A stretch of DNA of 64,000 bases. Origin: Nitrospira moscoviensis (GTDB taxonomy: Bacteria > Nitrospirota > Nitrospiria > Nitrospirales > Nitrospiraceae). Both the position numbers and the translations under genes were made by a program. The notes below the pieces were generated by a model. It was not told the origin of the DNA. It was given only the letters and a program-made list of their open reading frames with translations, and did no database searches. The stretch spans positions 558,001 through 622,000 of the forward strand of contig NZ_CP011801.1 of NCBI RefSeq assembly GCF_001273775.1. The letters are read 5' to 3'. Shown piece by piece: positions 43,884 to 52,971 of the stretch (its first letter is position 1; every line of letters begins with the position of its first letter).

Positions 43884-43949
43884 CGGATGGCCACTGCCAA
43901 TTGCCGATGCCTTCCGTTACAATAGCCGCAGCCCGCCGGCGAGATTCCG

Positions 43950-44669
43950 ATGGGCATGATAGAGCCGCCCCTGAGCGACAGGATTGCCGAGCGCGTGCGC
44001 GAGGTCCTCGCGAGGATGGGGGGGGCGGCCAGAAAGTCCGGCCGGTCTCCGGACAGCATCAAGCTGGTGGCGGCGACGAAGAGCGTCCCCGTCGATCGAA
44101 TCGAAATGGGCCTCGACGCCGGGCTTACGATCTTGGGAGAGAACCGGGTTCAAGAAGCGCTCTCCAAAATCTGGGCCCTCCAGCATCGGAACATCAGCTG
44201 GCATTTCATCGGGCAGCTCCAGCGCCGCAAGGTCCGGTCGATCATCGGCCGGTTCGACCTGATTCATTCGGTGGACGGCGTGGAATTGGCCCGAGAGATC
44301 GATCGGCGGGCCGGTGAGGCGGGGAGACAGCAGGAGGTCCTGTTGGAGGTGAATATCGGCAACGAACCGACCAAGGCCGGATTTCGCGCCGACGATCTGA
44401 TTCCGGCGTTGCCCGCGTTGGCCGCCTTGTCGCACCTGCGCATCAAAGGATTGATGGCGGTGCCGCCGCCCACGGCCGAGGCCGAGCAAGCCCGTCCCTA
44501 TTTCGCGCAGCTTCGTACGTTGGCGGAACGCATCGCCGTCCTGAAGTATCCGTCGATTGCGATGCAGGACTTGTCCATGGGCATGTCGCATGACTATGAG
44601 GTCGCGATCGAAGAAGGCGCGACCTTCGTCCGGATCGGCACGGCGATTTTCGGAGCCCGCCATGTCTAA
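43950..44669 (+). CDS. yggS: YggS/PLPBP family pyridoxal-phosphate homeostasis protein
   Basis: A 239-residue single-domain PLP-binding barrel. The PLP lysine is in LVAATKSVP (about 49). Later blocks are GENRVQEAL, WHFIGQLQRRKVRSII, HSVDGVELAREI, LLEVNIGNEPTKAGF, LRIKGLMAVPP and the C-terminal LSMGMSHDYEVAIEEGATFVRIGTAIFG. The family buffers cellular PLP and has no known catalysis. ATG 43950 is used; ATG 43956 is equally possible. The gene overlaps proC by 8 bp. Confidence 0.93.
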   Translation: MGMIEPPLSDRIAERVREVLARMGGAARKSGRSPDSIKLVAATKSVPVDRIEMGLDAGLTILGENRVQEALSKIWALQHRNISWHFIGQLQRRKVRSIIGRFDLIHSVDGVELAREIDRRAGEAGRQQEVLLEVNIGNEPTKAGFRADDLIPALPALAALSHLRIKGLMAVPPPTAEAEQARPYFAQLRTLAERIAVLKYPSIAMQDLSMGMSHDYEVAIEEGATFVRIGTAIFGARHV

Positions 44670-45480
44670 CCAGGCGCTGACGCGCAAGATCGCCTTCATC
44701 GGTGGCGGGCAAATGGCCGAAGCGTTGATCGGCGGGCTGCTGGCCGCACAGCTCTGCCGGCCCGATCAGCTCTGGGCGACCGATCCGGTCCCAGCCCGTC
44801 TTGAACATCTGAAGCAACGCTACGGCATTCAGGTCGGTGGACAGAACCGCGAGGCGACCCTGTGGGCGGAGGTGGTGGTGCTCGCCGTCAAGCCGCAGAC
44901 TTTGGACAGTGTCTTGAAAGAGATCGGTCCGGGTCTGAAAGACCGGTTGGCCGTTTCGGTCATTGCGGGCGCGCCGATCGCGCGGATCGCGGCCGGTTGC
45001 GGTGGGGCGACGCGGATCATCCGCACCATGCCGAATCAGCCCTCTGCAGTGCGCGAGGGGATGACGGCGGTGGCGGCGGGCGCCGGAGTCGCCGAAGACG
45101 ATGTGGCGTGCGTTCGCCGCATGTTCGAGTCGATCGGCAAAGTCGTCCCGGTGGAGGAGCGTCTGATGGATGCGGTGACGGGTTTGAGCGGGAGCGGCCC
45201 CGCCTATGTCTTTCTCGCTATCGAAGCGCTGAGCGACGGCGGCGTGAAGATGGGGTTGTCACGGGAGACCGCCACGCTCCTGGCTGCGCAGACGGTGCTC
45301 GGCGCGGCGCGCATGGTCTTGGAGACCGGCCAGCACCCGGCGCGGCTGAAAGATCAGGTGACATCTCCGGGCGGCACGACGATCGCCGGCTTGCATCAAC
45401 TGGAACAGGGCGGGTTGCGGGCGGCCTTGATCAACGCCGTCGAAGCGGCCGCGAAACGATCGCAGGAGCTGGGGCGCTGA
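44662..45480 (+). CDS. proC: pyrroline-5-carboxylate reductase ProC
   Basis: A 272-residue NAD(P)H-dependent reductase for the last step of proline synthesis. The dinucleotide loop is FIGGGQMAEALIGGLL, followed by VVLAVKPQTLDSVL, and the catalytic block is MPNQPSAVREGMTAV. The C-terminal signature is VTGLSGSGPAYVF then SPGGTTIAGLHQLEQGG. The start overlaps yggS by 8 bp and the stop overlaps the next ATG by one base, so translation is coupled along the group. Confidence 0.96.
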   Translation: MSNQALTRKIAFIGGGQMAEALIGGLLAAQLCRPDQLWATDPVPARLEHLKQRYGIQVGGQNREATLWAEVVVLAVKPQTLDSVLKEIGPGLKDRLAVSVIAGAPIARIAAGCGGATRIIRTMPNQPSAVREGMTAVAAGAGVAEDDVACVRRMFESIGKVVPVEERLMDAVTGLSGSGPAYVFLAIEALSDGGVKMGLSRETATLLAAQTVLGAARMVLETGQHPARLKDQVTSPGGTTIAGLHQLEQGGLRAALINAVEAAAKRSQELGR

Positions 45481-45776
45481 TGTTTGTCGCCGGGAACGTG
45501 TTGCTGGGCGTCGCGACGGTGCTGGATTATGCGCTGTGGTTTTATATGTGGATCATTATCGCGCGGGCGCTGATTTCGTGGGTCAACCCGGATCCCTGGA
45601 ATCCGATCGTGCAGTTCCTGGATCGGGCGACGGAGCCGGTGTTGGCGCCGATTCGTCGGTGGTTAGGGTGGCGGATGGGCATCGATCTCTCGCCGCTCGT
45701 CGCCATCGTGGCAATTACGTTTCTTCAAATCGCGGTGGTCCAGTCGCTCAAAGACCTCGCGCTGCGGATGCACTGA
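45480..45776 (+). CDS. YggT family membrane protein
   Basis: A 98-residue protein with two hydrophobic segments (about 5-28 and 70-88) flanking the conserved block IIARALISWVNPDPWNPIVQFLDRATEPVLAPIRRWL. YggT proteins sit next to proC and division genes in many genomes and are linked to osmotic stress or division, without a defined activity. TGATG overlap with proC. Confidence 0.88.
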   Translation: MFVAGNVLLGVATVLDYALWFYMWIIIARALISWVNPDPWNPIVQFLDRATEPVLAPIRRWLGWRMGIDLSPLVAIVAITFLQIAVVQSLKDLALRMH

Positions 45777-45785
45777 GCTGAACCA

Positions 45786-46310
45786 ATGGGGGACGTCATG
45801 AAAATCACGCCGCTCGACATTCAGCAGATGGTCTTCCGGGTCAAGCTTCGCGGGTACGATCGGGAAGAGGTGAATCGCTTTCTCGAAGAGGTGGCGCAAA
45901 CGGTCGAATCCCTCAACCGCGACAACGGGGCGCTCCGCGAGCGGATCGCGTTTCTGGAGCAGCAGGTCTCCGAATTGAAGCGCACGGAATCGACCCTGTC
46001 GAACACGCTCGTGTCGGCGCAGTCCCTGGCCGATGACGTCAAGCGCAGCGCCCAGCGGGATGCCGAGCTGATCATCAAAGAGGCGGAATTGAAGGCCAGC
46101 GAATTGATCCGGCAAGCCCGGGTCGAGCTGGGCGACACGCAGCGCGACCTCTCGCATCTCCAAAAGCAGCGGCTGTTGATGGTGGAGCGCATGCGGGCCA
46201 CGCTGCATACCTTCGAGCGCATGCTCGATGTGGAAGCGACCGAGGCCTATCAGGACAGCGGCGCGGTCTCCGAGGATAAATTGGCAGGGGAATCGAGCCC
46301 GGCTCGCTGA
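45786..46310 (+). CDS. DivIVA-domain protein
   Basis: A 174-residue protein with an N-terminal DivIVA lipid-binding domain (ITPLDIQQMVFRVKLRGYDREEVNRFLEEVA) followed by a long coiled coil from about residue 35 to 145 (ESLNRDNGALRERIAFLEQQVSELKR...). DivIVA binds curved membrane at poles and septa and recruits division or growth machinery. The family is best known in Gram-positives; its presence at the end of a dcw-linked group also occurs in some Gram-negative lineages. ATG 45786 or 45798 (MKITP) are both possible. Confidence 0.85.
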   Translation: MGDVMKITPLDIQQMVFRVKLRGYDREEVNRFLEEVAQTVESLNRDNGALRERIAFLEQQVSELKRTESTLSNTLVSAQSLADDVKRSAQRDAELIIKEAELKASELIRQARVELGDTQRDLSHLQKQRLLMVERMRATLHTFERMLDVEATEAYQDSGAVSEDKLAGESSPAR

Positions 46311-46345
46311 GCCCGTGCGTTGACCGTATCGCCTCCATCTCCCTC

Positions 46346-47497
46346 ATGCCCCATTCTCATGCCATTCAAACGGCGCTCGATCGAGCCGTGTCCGACTGCG
46401 TGTTCCCCGGAGCTGTTCTCGGAGTGCGTCTTCGTAGCGCGCCTGCATCCTATTATTGCGCCGGGCGCCTGTCCACTCAACCGAGCGGGCCTCCCGTCAC
46501 TTCCTCGACTCTCTACGATCTGGCATCGCTGACGAAACCGCTGGCGACCGTCACCGCTCTCGCTCTGCTGGTCCAGGAAGGCCGCTGCTGCGTGGACGAC
46601 CGCGTAGACCTCCACCTCCCGGAATGCGTCGGCAGTCCCATCGGCAGCGCCACCCTCCGTCATCTGTTGACGCATTCATCCGGGTTGCCCGGCTGGCGCG
46701 CCTACTATGATCGGCTCAGTCCGGACGGAGCGATCCCTTCATCAATGGAGGAACGGAACCGTGCAAAGCAAGCCATGCTCGAATTGATTCGGGCCGAGGC
46801 GCCGGTGTATGAACGCGACGCGCGCAGTCTTTACAGCGATCTTGGATTCATCCTGCTCGGCCTGATCATCGAGCGGTGCTATCGACAGGATCTGGACCAT
46901 GTATTTTACGATTACGTCACAGTGCCATTGGGCGGGCTGCGGATTGAATACGTTCTGGCAGAGCGGTTGAACGAATTCTTGGCGTGCGCGAACAACTATG
47001 ACGGCGGTGTGGCGCCGACCGAAGTCGATCAGTGGCGGGGGCGTCTGTTATGCGGAGAAGTGCATGATCAGAATGCTGCGGCCTTGGGCGGCGAGGCGGG
47101 TCATGCCGGATTGTTCGGGACCGCCGATGCGGTGCTGGCCCTGACGGGCGAGTGGCTCCGAGCCTATCACGGACGGGCGTCCCTGCTGCATCACGAAGTG
47201 GCCCGCGAGTTCACCCGGCGGCAGGAGCAAGTTCCCCAATCAACCTGGGCGCTCGGATGGGACACGCCGTCGGTCCCGTCGTCGTCCGGTCGATGGTTTT
47301 CCCCCCGTTCATTCGGCCATCTAGGGTATACAGGCACGTCGGTGTGGATCGACCCGGACCGGGAACTGGAAGTGGTCTTGCTTTCGAACCGCGTGCATCC
47401 GACGAGCAAGAACGACGCAATCCGGGCGTTTCGTCCGGCGATTCACGATCTCGTTTACGAGGAATTTCTAGGGCGGGCTCAACCTTTGTCCGGGTAA
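46346..47497 (+). CDS. serine hydrolase of the beta-lactamase/transpeptidase-like family
   Basis: A 383-residue penicillin-recognising enzyme-like protein. The nucleophile motif SLTK is at 61-64, with the sheet motifs YSDLG (in place of YxN) and a HLGYTG block near residue 330 in place of the KTG triad. No signal peptide is visible, so it is probably cytosolic or non-classically located. Relatives are class C beta-lactamase-like esterases or EstB-type hydrolases with unknown natural substrates. It begins 35 bp after divIVA and overlaps the convergent gene at its end by 19 bp. Confidence 0.78.
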   Translation: MPHSHAIQTALDRAVSDCVFPGAVLGVRLRSAPASYYCAGRLSTQPSGPPVTSSTLYDLASLTKPLATVTALALLVQEGRCCVDDRVDLHLPECVGSPIGSATLRHLLTHSSGLPGWRAYYDRLSPDGAIPSSMEERNRAKQAMLELIRAEAPVYERDARSLYSDLGFILLGLIIERCYRQDLDHVFYDYVTVPLGGLRIEYVLAERLNEFLACANNYDGGVAPTEVDQWRGRLLCGEVHDQNAAALGGEAGHAGLFGTADAVLALTGEWLRAYHGRASLLHHEVAREFTRRQEQVPQSTWALGWDTPSVPSSSGRWFSPRSFGHLGYTGTSVWIDPDRELEVVLLSNRVHPTSKNDAIRAFRPAIHDLVYEEFLGRAQPLSG

Positions 47498-47796
47498 TCC
47501 ACCCAGGTTTCTTTTTCGGCGAGGTAGCGGTTCCCTTTGAAGTTGGCCCGCGAGCGCATGCGGGTGAACCCGAGGCTCTGCAGTTTCTCCACCACTTCCT
47601 TCACGGCTGCCGCGATGGTCGAGTGGGACCCGCCCTCGACGGTCAGCGCTTCGTACATCACCTTGGCGGCATACCCGGCTGCCGTGCGGTTGACAAGCAC
47701 GGCCCGACTGAAATACCGATCGCTCGGGTCCATACCCTCCAGCTGGTGTTTTTCGACCAAGCCCTGCTTTTTCAGCATCAATGGTAGCGTGCTCAT
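47479..47796 (-). CDS. small conserved protein of unknown function
   Basis: A 105-residue protein with two helix-rich parts (LPLMLKKQGLVEKHQLEG; STIAAAVKEVVEKLQSLGF) around a beta segment (AAKVMYEALTVEGG). It ends in a basic stretch with RSRANFKGNRYLAEKETWVDYPDKG. It is convergent with the serine hydrolase with a 19-bp overlap. ATG 47796 is preferred over the longer frame from 47865, whose first 23 residues are low complexity and run into the pgsA promoter. I do not recognise a family. Confidence 0.5.
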   Translation of the reverse strand: MSTLPLMLKKQGLVEKHQLEGMDPSDRYFSRAVLVNRTAAGYAAKVMYEALTVEGGSHSTIAAAVKEVVEKLQSLGFTRMRSRANFKGNRYLAEKETWVDYPDKG

Positions 47797-47858
47797 CGAC
47801 TCCTCCGATGGTCGGCGAAACCGATTATAGGAGCGTTCCCCGCCCGACTGCAACTGCG

Positions 47859-47887
47859 TTGACAAGGCGTGACTCGCTGACTATGAT
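47859..47887 (+). promoter_or_regulatory. sigma-70 promoter of pgsA
   Basis: TTGACA (47859-47864), a 17-bp spacer and TATGAT (47882-47887). It lies 44 bp before the pgsA ATG. Consensus spacing and near-consensus boxes. Confidence 0.75.
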
Positions 47888-47931
47888 GCGTCCCCTTACC
47901 ACGTCGGAGGCCCGGTGCTGTCGCCGCTTCC

Positions 47932-48474
47932 ATGAACATCCCCAATAGTCTGACGATCCTCCGCATCCTGCTCATCCCCGTTTACATCGGATTCATGACA
48001 TATGGGAAATACGGGCTCGCCTTGCTGGCGCTGCTCCTGGCCGGCGCGACCGACGCGATTGACGGGGCCCTCGCGCGCCGCATGAACCAGCGCACACAGC
48101 TGGGAGCGATCCTCGATCCGCTCGCCGACAAGCTGCTGCTGACATCGGGCTTTATTTCGCTGGCGGTACTCCATCTGGTGCCCTCGTGGCTGGTGATTCT
48201 GGTGGTCAGCCGCGACATCATTCTATTGTTGGGGACCGCCGTCGCCCATGTGACGAATGTGCCCATCGACATTACCCCGACCTTGTTGGGAAAGGGCACG
48301 ACGTTGCTGCAATTGACCTACATCCTGCTGGTCGTTCTCATGAAATGGAAAGGCATGGCGCTCTCCCTGCTGACTCCACTGCTGATCACGATGGTGGTGT
48401 TCACCCTGGCCTCAGGACTGCATTATTTATATCGCGGGTATCGCCATACCAATGCGGCGCCCCCGCTCGCATAG
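47932..48474 (+). CDS. pgsA: CDP-diacylglycerol-glycerol-3-phosphate phosphatidyltransferase PgsA
   Basis: A 180-residue membrane enzyme that makes phosphatidylglycerophosphate. Five hydrophobic segments are visible, including MNIPNSLTILRILLIPVYIGF at the N-terminus in pieces. The CDP-alcohol motif is exact: D44 G45, A48 R49, G58, D62, D66. Short length and the NxxTxxR opening are typical of bacterial PgsA. A strong promoter lies just upstream. This is a second CDP-alcohol phosphotransferase in the window besides the fused one at 15769. Confidence 0.93.
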   Translation: MNIPNSLTILRILLIPVYIGFMTYGKYGLALLALLLAGATDAIDGALARRMNQRTQLGAILDPLADKLLLTSGFISLAVLHLVPSWLVILVVSRDIILLLGTAVAHVTNVPIDITPTLLGKGTTLLQLTYILLVVLMKWKGMALSLLTPLLITMVVFTLASGLHYLYRGYRHTNAAPPLA

Positions 48475-48517
48475 CGCCGGTCTACCGCTTCCGCACGTCA
48501 GCAAATCTGTAAATGTT

Positions 48518-48546
48518 TTGACAGGTTTTCGGCCCACCAGTAGACT
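48518..48546 (+). promoter_or_regulatory. sigma-70 promoter of pilC
   Basis: TTGACA (48518-48523), a 17-bp spacer and TAGACT (48541-48546), 61 bp before the pilC ATG. No -24/-12 (sigma-54) element is evident at this gene. Confidence 0.65.
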
Positions 48547-48607
48547 CGCTTCGTAGTCGAACCCTTTTTAGTCCACCGGCTCACCGAGCCACAACAGGAC
48601 AAATCGT

Positions 48608-49822
48608 ATGGCCACGTTTGCGTACGTCGGACGGAGCAAGTCAGGATCGGTCAAAAAAGGCGAGTTGAGCGCCAAGACCCGCGATGAGGCCGTCGAACAG
48701 CTCCGCAAGCAGAACGTGGTCGTCACGAGTCTGGAGGAAAAGCAGGCCGGCGGCGGATTCAAGCTCAGTTTCGGATCCGGGCTCAGCGACAAGGATCTGG
48801 TCGTGTTCACGCGCCAGTTCGGGACGATGATCAATGCCGGGCTGCCGCTCATTCAGTGTCTCGAAATCCTCTCGACGCAGTCCGAGAACGCCGCTCTTAG
48901 AAAGGCCGTGGGTGAAGTGAAGGTCCAAGTGGAGGGGGGCGCGACATTTTCAGATTCGCTGAAACGACATCCCAAGATCTTCGACGATCTCTACGTGAAC
49001 ATGGTGCATGCCGGAGAAGTGGGTGGATTGCTCGACACGATTCTAAGCCGTCTGTCGAAACACATCGAGAAGGCCATGAAGCTGAAGGGGCAGATTAAAA
49101 GCGCCATGGTCTATCCGGCCGCCATTTGCGGCATCGCCGTGATCGTGATCACTGTTCTGATGATTTGGGTCATCCCGGTGTTCGAAAAAATGTTCAAGGA
49201 GATGTCCGGCGGAAAAATGGCTCTGCCGGGACCGACGCAGCTCGTGATCGACATGAGCAACTTCGTTCAAGGAAACTGGTATCTCATTCTGGGGGCCATC
49301 GTCGGCCTGGTCATCGGCATCAAAAAATACTACGGCACGCCTCAAGGGCGGCTGGCCATCGATAAGTTCCTGCTCAAAGTGCCCGTGTTCGGCGATCTCA
49401 TTCGAAAGGCGTCCGTCGCCAAGTTCACGAGAACCCTCGGCACGCTCATATCCAGCGGCGTCCCTCTGCTCGAAGCCTTGACGATCTGCGCCAAAACGTC
49501 CGGGAATAAAGTCGTCGAGGGCGCGTTGCTTGACGCCCGCGTCAGCATCAGCGGCGGGAAAACGATTTCCGAGCCGTTGGCCAAGAGCGGAACGTTCCCC
49601 AAAATGGTGACGCACATGATCGCGGTCGGCGAATCGACCGGCGCCCTCGACAATATGCTCGGTAAAATCGCCGATTTCTACGAAGAGGAAGTCGATCAGG
49701 CCGTCGCCTCCCTCACGGCGCTGCTCGAACCGATGATGATGGTGTTCCTGGGCGTGACCATCGGCTTCATCGTGATCGCGATGTATCTGCCGATCTTCAC
49801 CATGGCGTCGGCCATCGGCTGA
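48608..49822 (+). CDS. pilC: type IV pilus inner-membrane platform protein PilC
   Basis: A 404-residue GspF-family membrane protein on which pilins are polymerised. Two similar cytosolic domains are followed by hydrophobic segments at about 170-195, 220-235 and 378-402. Diagnostic blocks are VFTRQFGTMINAGLPLIQCLEIL, and later FTRTLGTLISSGVPLLEALTI plus the GEVGGLLDTILSRL and GESTGALDNMLGKIADFYEEEVD repeats. The ATPase genes pilB and pilT and the pilins are not in the window. Followed at 84 bp by pilS. Confidence 0.93.
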   Translation: MATFAYVGRSKSGSVKKGELSAKTRDEAVEQLRKQNVVVTSLEEKQAGGGFKLSFGSGLSDKDLVVFTRQFGTMINAGLPLIQCLEILSTQSENAALRKAVGEVKVQVEGGATFSDSLKRHPKIFDDLYVNMVHAGEVGGLLDTILSRLSKHIEKAMKLKGQIKSAMVYPAAICGIAVIVITVLMIWVIPVFEKMFKEMSGGKMALPGPTQLVIDMSNFVQGNWYLILGAIVGLVIGIKKYYGTPQGRLAIDKFLLKVPVFGDLIRKASVAKFTRTLGTLISSGVPLLEALTICAKTSGNKVVEGALLDARVSISGGKTISEPLAKSGTFPKMVTHMIAVGESTGALDNMLGKIADFYEEEVDQAVASLTALLEPMMMVFLGVTIGFIVIAMYLPIFTMASAIG

Positions 49823-49825
49823 TTG

Positions 49826-49846
49826 CCGCGCCCTCATTCGGCGCGG
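49826..49846 (+). terminator. hairpin after pilC
   Basis: Perfect 7-bp stem CCGCGCC (49826-49832) and GGCGCGG (49840-49846) with a 7-nt loop, 4 bp after the pilC stop. No U-tract follows, so it may attenuate or protect the mRNA rather than terminate. Confidence 0.4.
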
Positions 49847-49906
49847 TGGGTCACATTCGGACTCAGTCTCTCCTCGTGCACTGCTTGATGAATCCGGCAG
49901 GCTTCT

Positions 49907-51601
49907 ATGGGCACCATTAAGACCCGCATCCAATGGCTGATGGGCCTGCGGGTCCTGGTCGTTACCCTGCTCCTGGGATTATCCATCACGTTCCAGGTGA
50001 CGAAGGGTGAGCCGACGGAGACCTTTTATGCGCTCATCGCTTTTACGTACGCCGTCACCATTCCGTATGCGTTGGTTCTGCGAAGGCTGACTTCGATCGA
50101 AGCGCTGACGAGATTTGCCTGGGTCCAAGTTGGAATCGATTTTCTCCTGGAAACCGTCCTCATCGCACGAACCGGGGGCATCGAAAGTCCGTTTGCCGTT
50201 CTCTACGTCATCTCGGTCACGGTGGCGAGTCTGGTGCCGCGCCGGCGGGTTGGGGTGCTGACCGCGAGTCTCTGCATCATCCTCTTCGGCGTTCTGACCA
50301 ACGTACAACTGTACGGTCTTCTCGAGCCGTGGGGATGGCTTCCGAGAACCCGCTTGAGCGCGCCGGAGACTCTACAGACGTTCGGCGTGTATAGCCTGGC
50401 GTTTCTGGTGGTCGGCTTTCTCAGCGGCGCGTTGGCCGATCAACTGCGCCAAGCGGATCAGTCTCTGCGTGAAAAGGAACAAGGGCTGAGCCGCCTCCAG
50501 GCTTTTCACGAAAACATCGTCCACAGCATCAGCAGCGGCGTCTTCACCACCGACGACGTGGGGCGCATCACCTCGTTCAATCCCGCGGCGCAGGAAGCGA
50601 CCGGGTACAGTCTGGAGCAAGTTCGAGGGCGGCCATGGCGGGAGGTCTTCAACTGGCATCCCGATCGATCGGCCGATGAACGCTTGCTGGACCAGACCGC
50701 CAATATGCGATTCGAGGTGGAATGTAAGCGCGCCGACGGCAATCGGCTCGTCCTGGGAATGACGCTCTCCCCCTTGCATGAACAGGGGAAGGAGACCGGG
50801 CTGGTAGGCGTCTTCAAAGACCTCACGCAGATTCGCGACCTCGAAGAGGAAATGCGGCGCAAAGAATGGCTGGCGAGCCTCGGCGAGATGTCGGCGGGCA
50901 TGGCGCATGAGATTCGCAATCCACTCGGAGCGCTCGCCGGCGCCATGCAGATGTTGCGCAAGGATTTCCACGCGGACGACACGAGCGCGCGGCTCATGGA
51001 CATCGCCGTGCGTGAAGCCACCAGGCTGGATGCGATCATCACCGAATTTCTCCAGTACGCCAGGCCGCCCGCGCTGGACCTGGCCGAGTACGATTTGAAC
51101 AAAGTCCTTGCCGAGACTCTCGATCTGGTACAACATGAAGCACGAACGCGACAACACATCACGATCGTCACGTCTTTGGCGCAGGGCCCGCTGCCGGGGC
51201 ACATCGATCAGGACCAGATGAAGCAAGTGTTCTGGAATCTGGCGACGAACGCGTTCGACGCCATGCCTCAGGGCGGGCAACTCGCCATTGCCACCGGGTG
51301 CCGCAGGATCGACGCGGGCGGTCGGAAAGCGGACGTGATCGAGATTGCGTTTCAGGACAGCGGCGAAGGGATTCCCAAAAAGAATTTGGAAAAAATTTTT
51401 CTCCCGTTTTTCACCACCAAAAAGCAAGGGTCCGGCTTGGGGCTCGCGGCGGTCCATCGTATCGTCGATCTTCACGGCGGATGGATCAAGGTGGACAGCC
51501 AGCCAGGGCAAGGCTCGCGGTTTGTCGTGTGCCTGCCCCGCACGGCCGATTCGAACGTGCGGCTCTGGCACGAAGGTAGGGAACCGTGGAAAAGATCCTA
51601 G
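49907..51601 (+). CDS. pilS: PilS-type two-component sensor histidine kinase
   Basis: A 564-residue membrane kinase. Residues 1 to about 185 hold six hydrophobic segments as in PilS. A PAS domain follows (about 205-320; HENIVHSISSGVFTTDDVGRITSFNPAAQEATG in pieces). The HisKA box is MAHEIRNPLGALAGAMQML (His about 334). The ATPase domain has N-box NLATNAFDAMP, G1 DSGEGIP, F-box FFTTKKQGSGLGLA. In pseudomonads PilS detects pilin in the membrane and phosphorylates PilR. The gene overlaps pilR by 16 bp. Confidence 0.92.
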   Translation: MGTIKTRIQWLMGLRVLVVTLLLGLSITFQVTKGEPTETFYALIAFTYAVTIPYALVLRRLTSIEALTRFAWVQVGIDFLLETVLIARTGGIESPFAVLYVISVTVASLVPRRRVGVLTASLCIILFGVLTNVQLYGLLEPWGWLPRTRLSAPETLQTFGVYSLAFLVVGFLSGALADQLRQADQSLREKEQGLSRLQAFHENIVHSISSGVFTTDDVGRITSFNPAAQEATGYSLEQVRGRPWREVFNWHPDRSADERLLDQTANMRFEVECKRADGNRLVLGMTLSPLHEQGKETGLVGVFKDLTQIRDLEEEMRRKEWLASLGEMSAGMAHEIRNPLGALAGAMQMLRKDFHADDTSARLMDIAVREATRLDAIITEFLQYARPPALDLAEYDLNKVLAETLDLVQHEARTRQHITIVTSLAQGPLPGHIDQDQMKQVFWNLATNAFDAMPQGGQLAIATGCRRIDAGGRKADVIEIAFQDSGEGIPKKNLEKIFLPFFTTKKQGSGLGLAAVHRIVDLHGGWIKVDSQPGQGSRFVVCLPRTADSNVRLWHEGREPWKRS

Positions 51602-52971
51602 TCGTCGACGATGAACAAAGCCTGCGCGAGGTCTTGAGCATCATGCTGAAGCGCGCCGGCTACGCGGTCACGTGCGCGTCGGACGGCGAAGAAGCCGTCG
51701 AGCAGCTCACGAAAGAAATCTTCGATCTCGTGATCACGGATTTGCGGATGCCCAAGGTCGATGGGATGGAAGTGCTGAAAGCCGTCAAATCCACATCCCC
51801 GGAGACGGTCGTGCTGGTGATTACAGCGTTCGCCACGGCCGATTCCGCGGTCGAGGCGATGAAACAGGGAGCCTACGACTATCTCACGAAGCCCTTCCAA
51901 GTCGACGAAGTGCAGCTCATCATTCGCAATGCGCTGGAGAAGCGGCGGCTCTCCACGGAAAACATGCTGCTCAAGCGGGAGATGGCGAGCCAGTCGTCGT
52001 TCGCTCAGCTGGTCGGGCAGAGCGACGCGATGCAGAAGGTGTTTGATCTGGTGCGCAAGGTCGCCGACTCGAAAAGCAACGTGTTGATCTGCGGCGAGAG
52101 CGGAACGGGCAAGGAATTGGTCGCGCGGGCGATTCACTATAACAGCGCACGGAGCACCGCGCCCTTCGTCGCGGTGAATTGCAGCGCCGTGCCGGAAACG
52201 TTGCTGGAGAGCGAGCTGTTCGGTCACATGAAGGGCTCCTTCACCGGGGCGATTTCGAACAAGGCCGGCCTGTTCGAGGTGGCGAACGGCGGTACGATCT
52301 TCCTGGACGAGATCGGCGACACGACGCCGACCATTCAAGTGAAGCTCTTGCGCGTCATTCAGGAGCGTGAGTTTCGCCGCGTGGGCGGCAATCAGGATAT
52401 TAAAGTGGATGTGCGGGTGGTGGCTGCGACCAATAAAGATCTGGAAAAGGCCGTGGCTGACGGCTCGTTTCGCGAAGACCTGTACTATCGGCTCGACGTG
52501 ATTCCCATCAAACTGCCGCCGCTCCGTTTACGGAGCGGCGACATCCCGCTATTGGTCAGCCATTTCCTGGACCGGTTCTCCAAAGAGAGCGGGAAGCCGA
52601 CGCCCGTGTTGACGCCCGAGGCGATGCAGGTCCTCTTGGCGCATGAATGGCGCGGGAACGTCCGGGAGTTGGAAAATCTCATCGAGCGGGTGGTCGCCTT
52701 TTCGAGCGGCGAGTCGGTGACCGACATGGAAATCCGCGGCTGGCTCCACCGGCCTGTGGCACCTCAGCCGCAACAGGGTGTGCCCACCGATCTCCCGGAC
52801 GAGGGTGTGGATCTCGAGGCGCTGATCAACGGCATTGAAAAAGATCTGTTGATGAAGGCGCTGGAGCGCACGAAGTGGGTCAAAAAGAAAGCCGCCAGGC
52901 TGCTGCGGCTCAATACGCGATCTTTCCGCTATCGGCTGGAGAAGTATGCTATAAAAGGAGGCCGTGACTAG
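51586..52971 (+). CDS. pilR: PilR-type sigma-54-dependent response regulator
   Basis: A 461-residue NtrC-family activator. The receiver domain (1-120) has acidic DDE at 8-10 and phospho-acceptor Asp near 52 (VITDLRMP). The AAA+ domain has Walker A GESGTGKEL, the sigma-54 contact loop as GSFTGA (GAFTGA with Ser) and Walker B GGTIFLDEIGD. A Fis-type helix-turn-helix (KKKAARLLRLNTRSFRYRLEKY) closes the protein. Start GTG 51586 overlaps pilS. The target pilA promoter is not in the window. Confidence 0.93.
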   Translation: MEKILVVDDEQSLREVLSIMLKRAGYAVTCASDGEEAVEQLTKEIFDLVITDLRMPKVDGMEVLKAVKSTSPETVVLVITAFATADSAVEAMKQGAYDYLTKPFQVDEVQLIIRNALEKRRLSTENMLLKREMASQSSFAQLVGQSDAMQKVFDLVRKVADSKSNVLICGESGTGKELVARAIHYNSARSTAPFVAVNCSAVPETLLESELFGHMKGSFTGAISNKAGLFEVANGGTIFLDEIGDTTPTIQVKLLRVIQEREFRRVGGNQDIKVDVRVVAATNKDLEKAVADGSFREDLYYRLDVIPIKLPPLRLRSGDIPLLVSHFLDRFSKESGKPTPVLTPEAMQVLLAHEWRGNVRELENLIERVVAFSSGESVTDMEIRGWLHRPVAPQPQQGVPTDLPDEGVDLEALINGIEKDLLMKALERTKWVKKKAARLLRLNTRSFRYRLEKYAIKGGRD

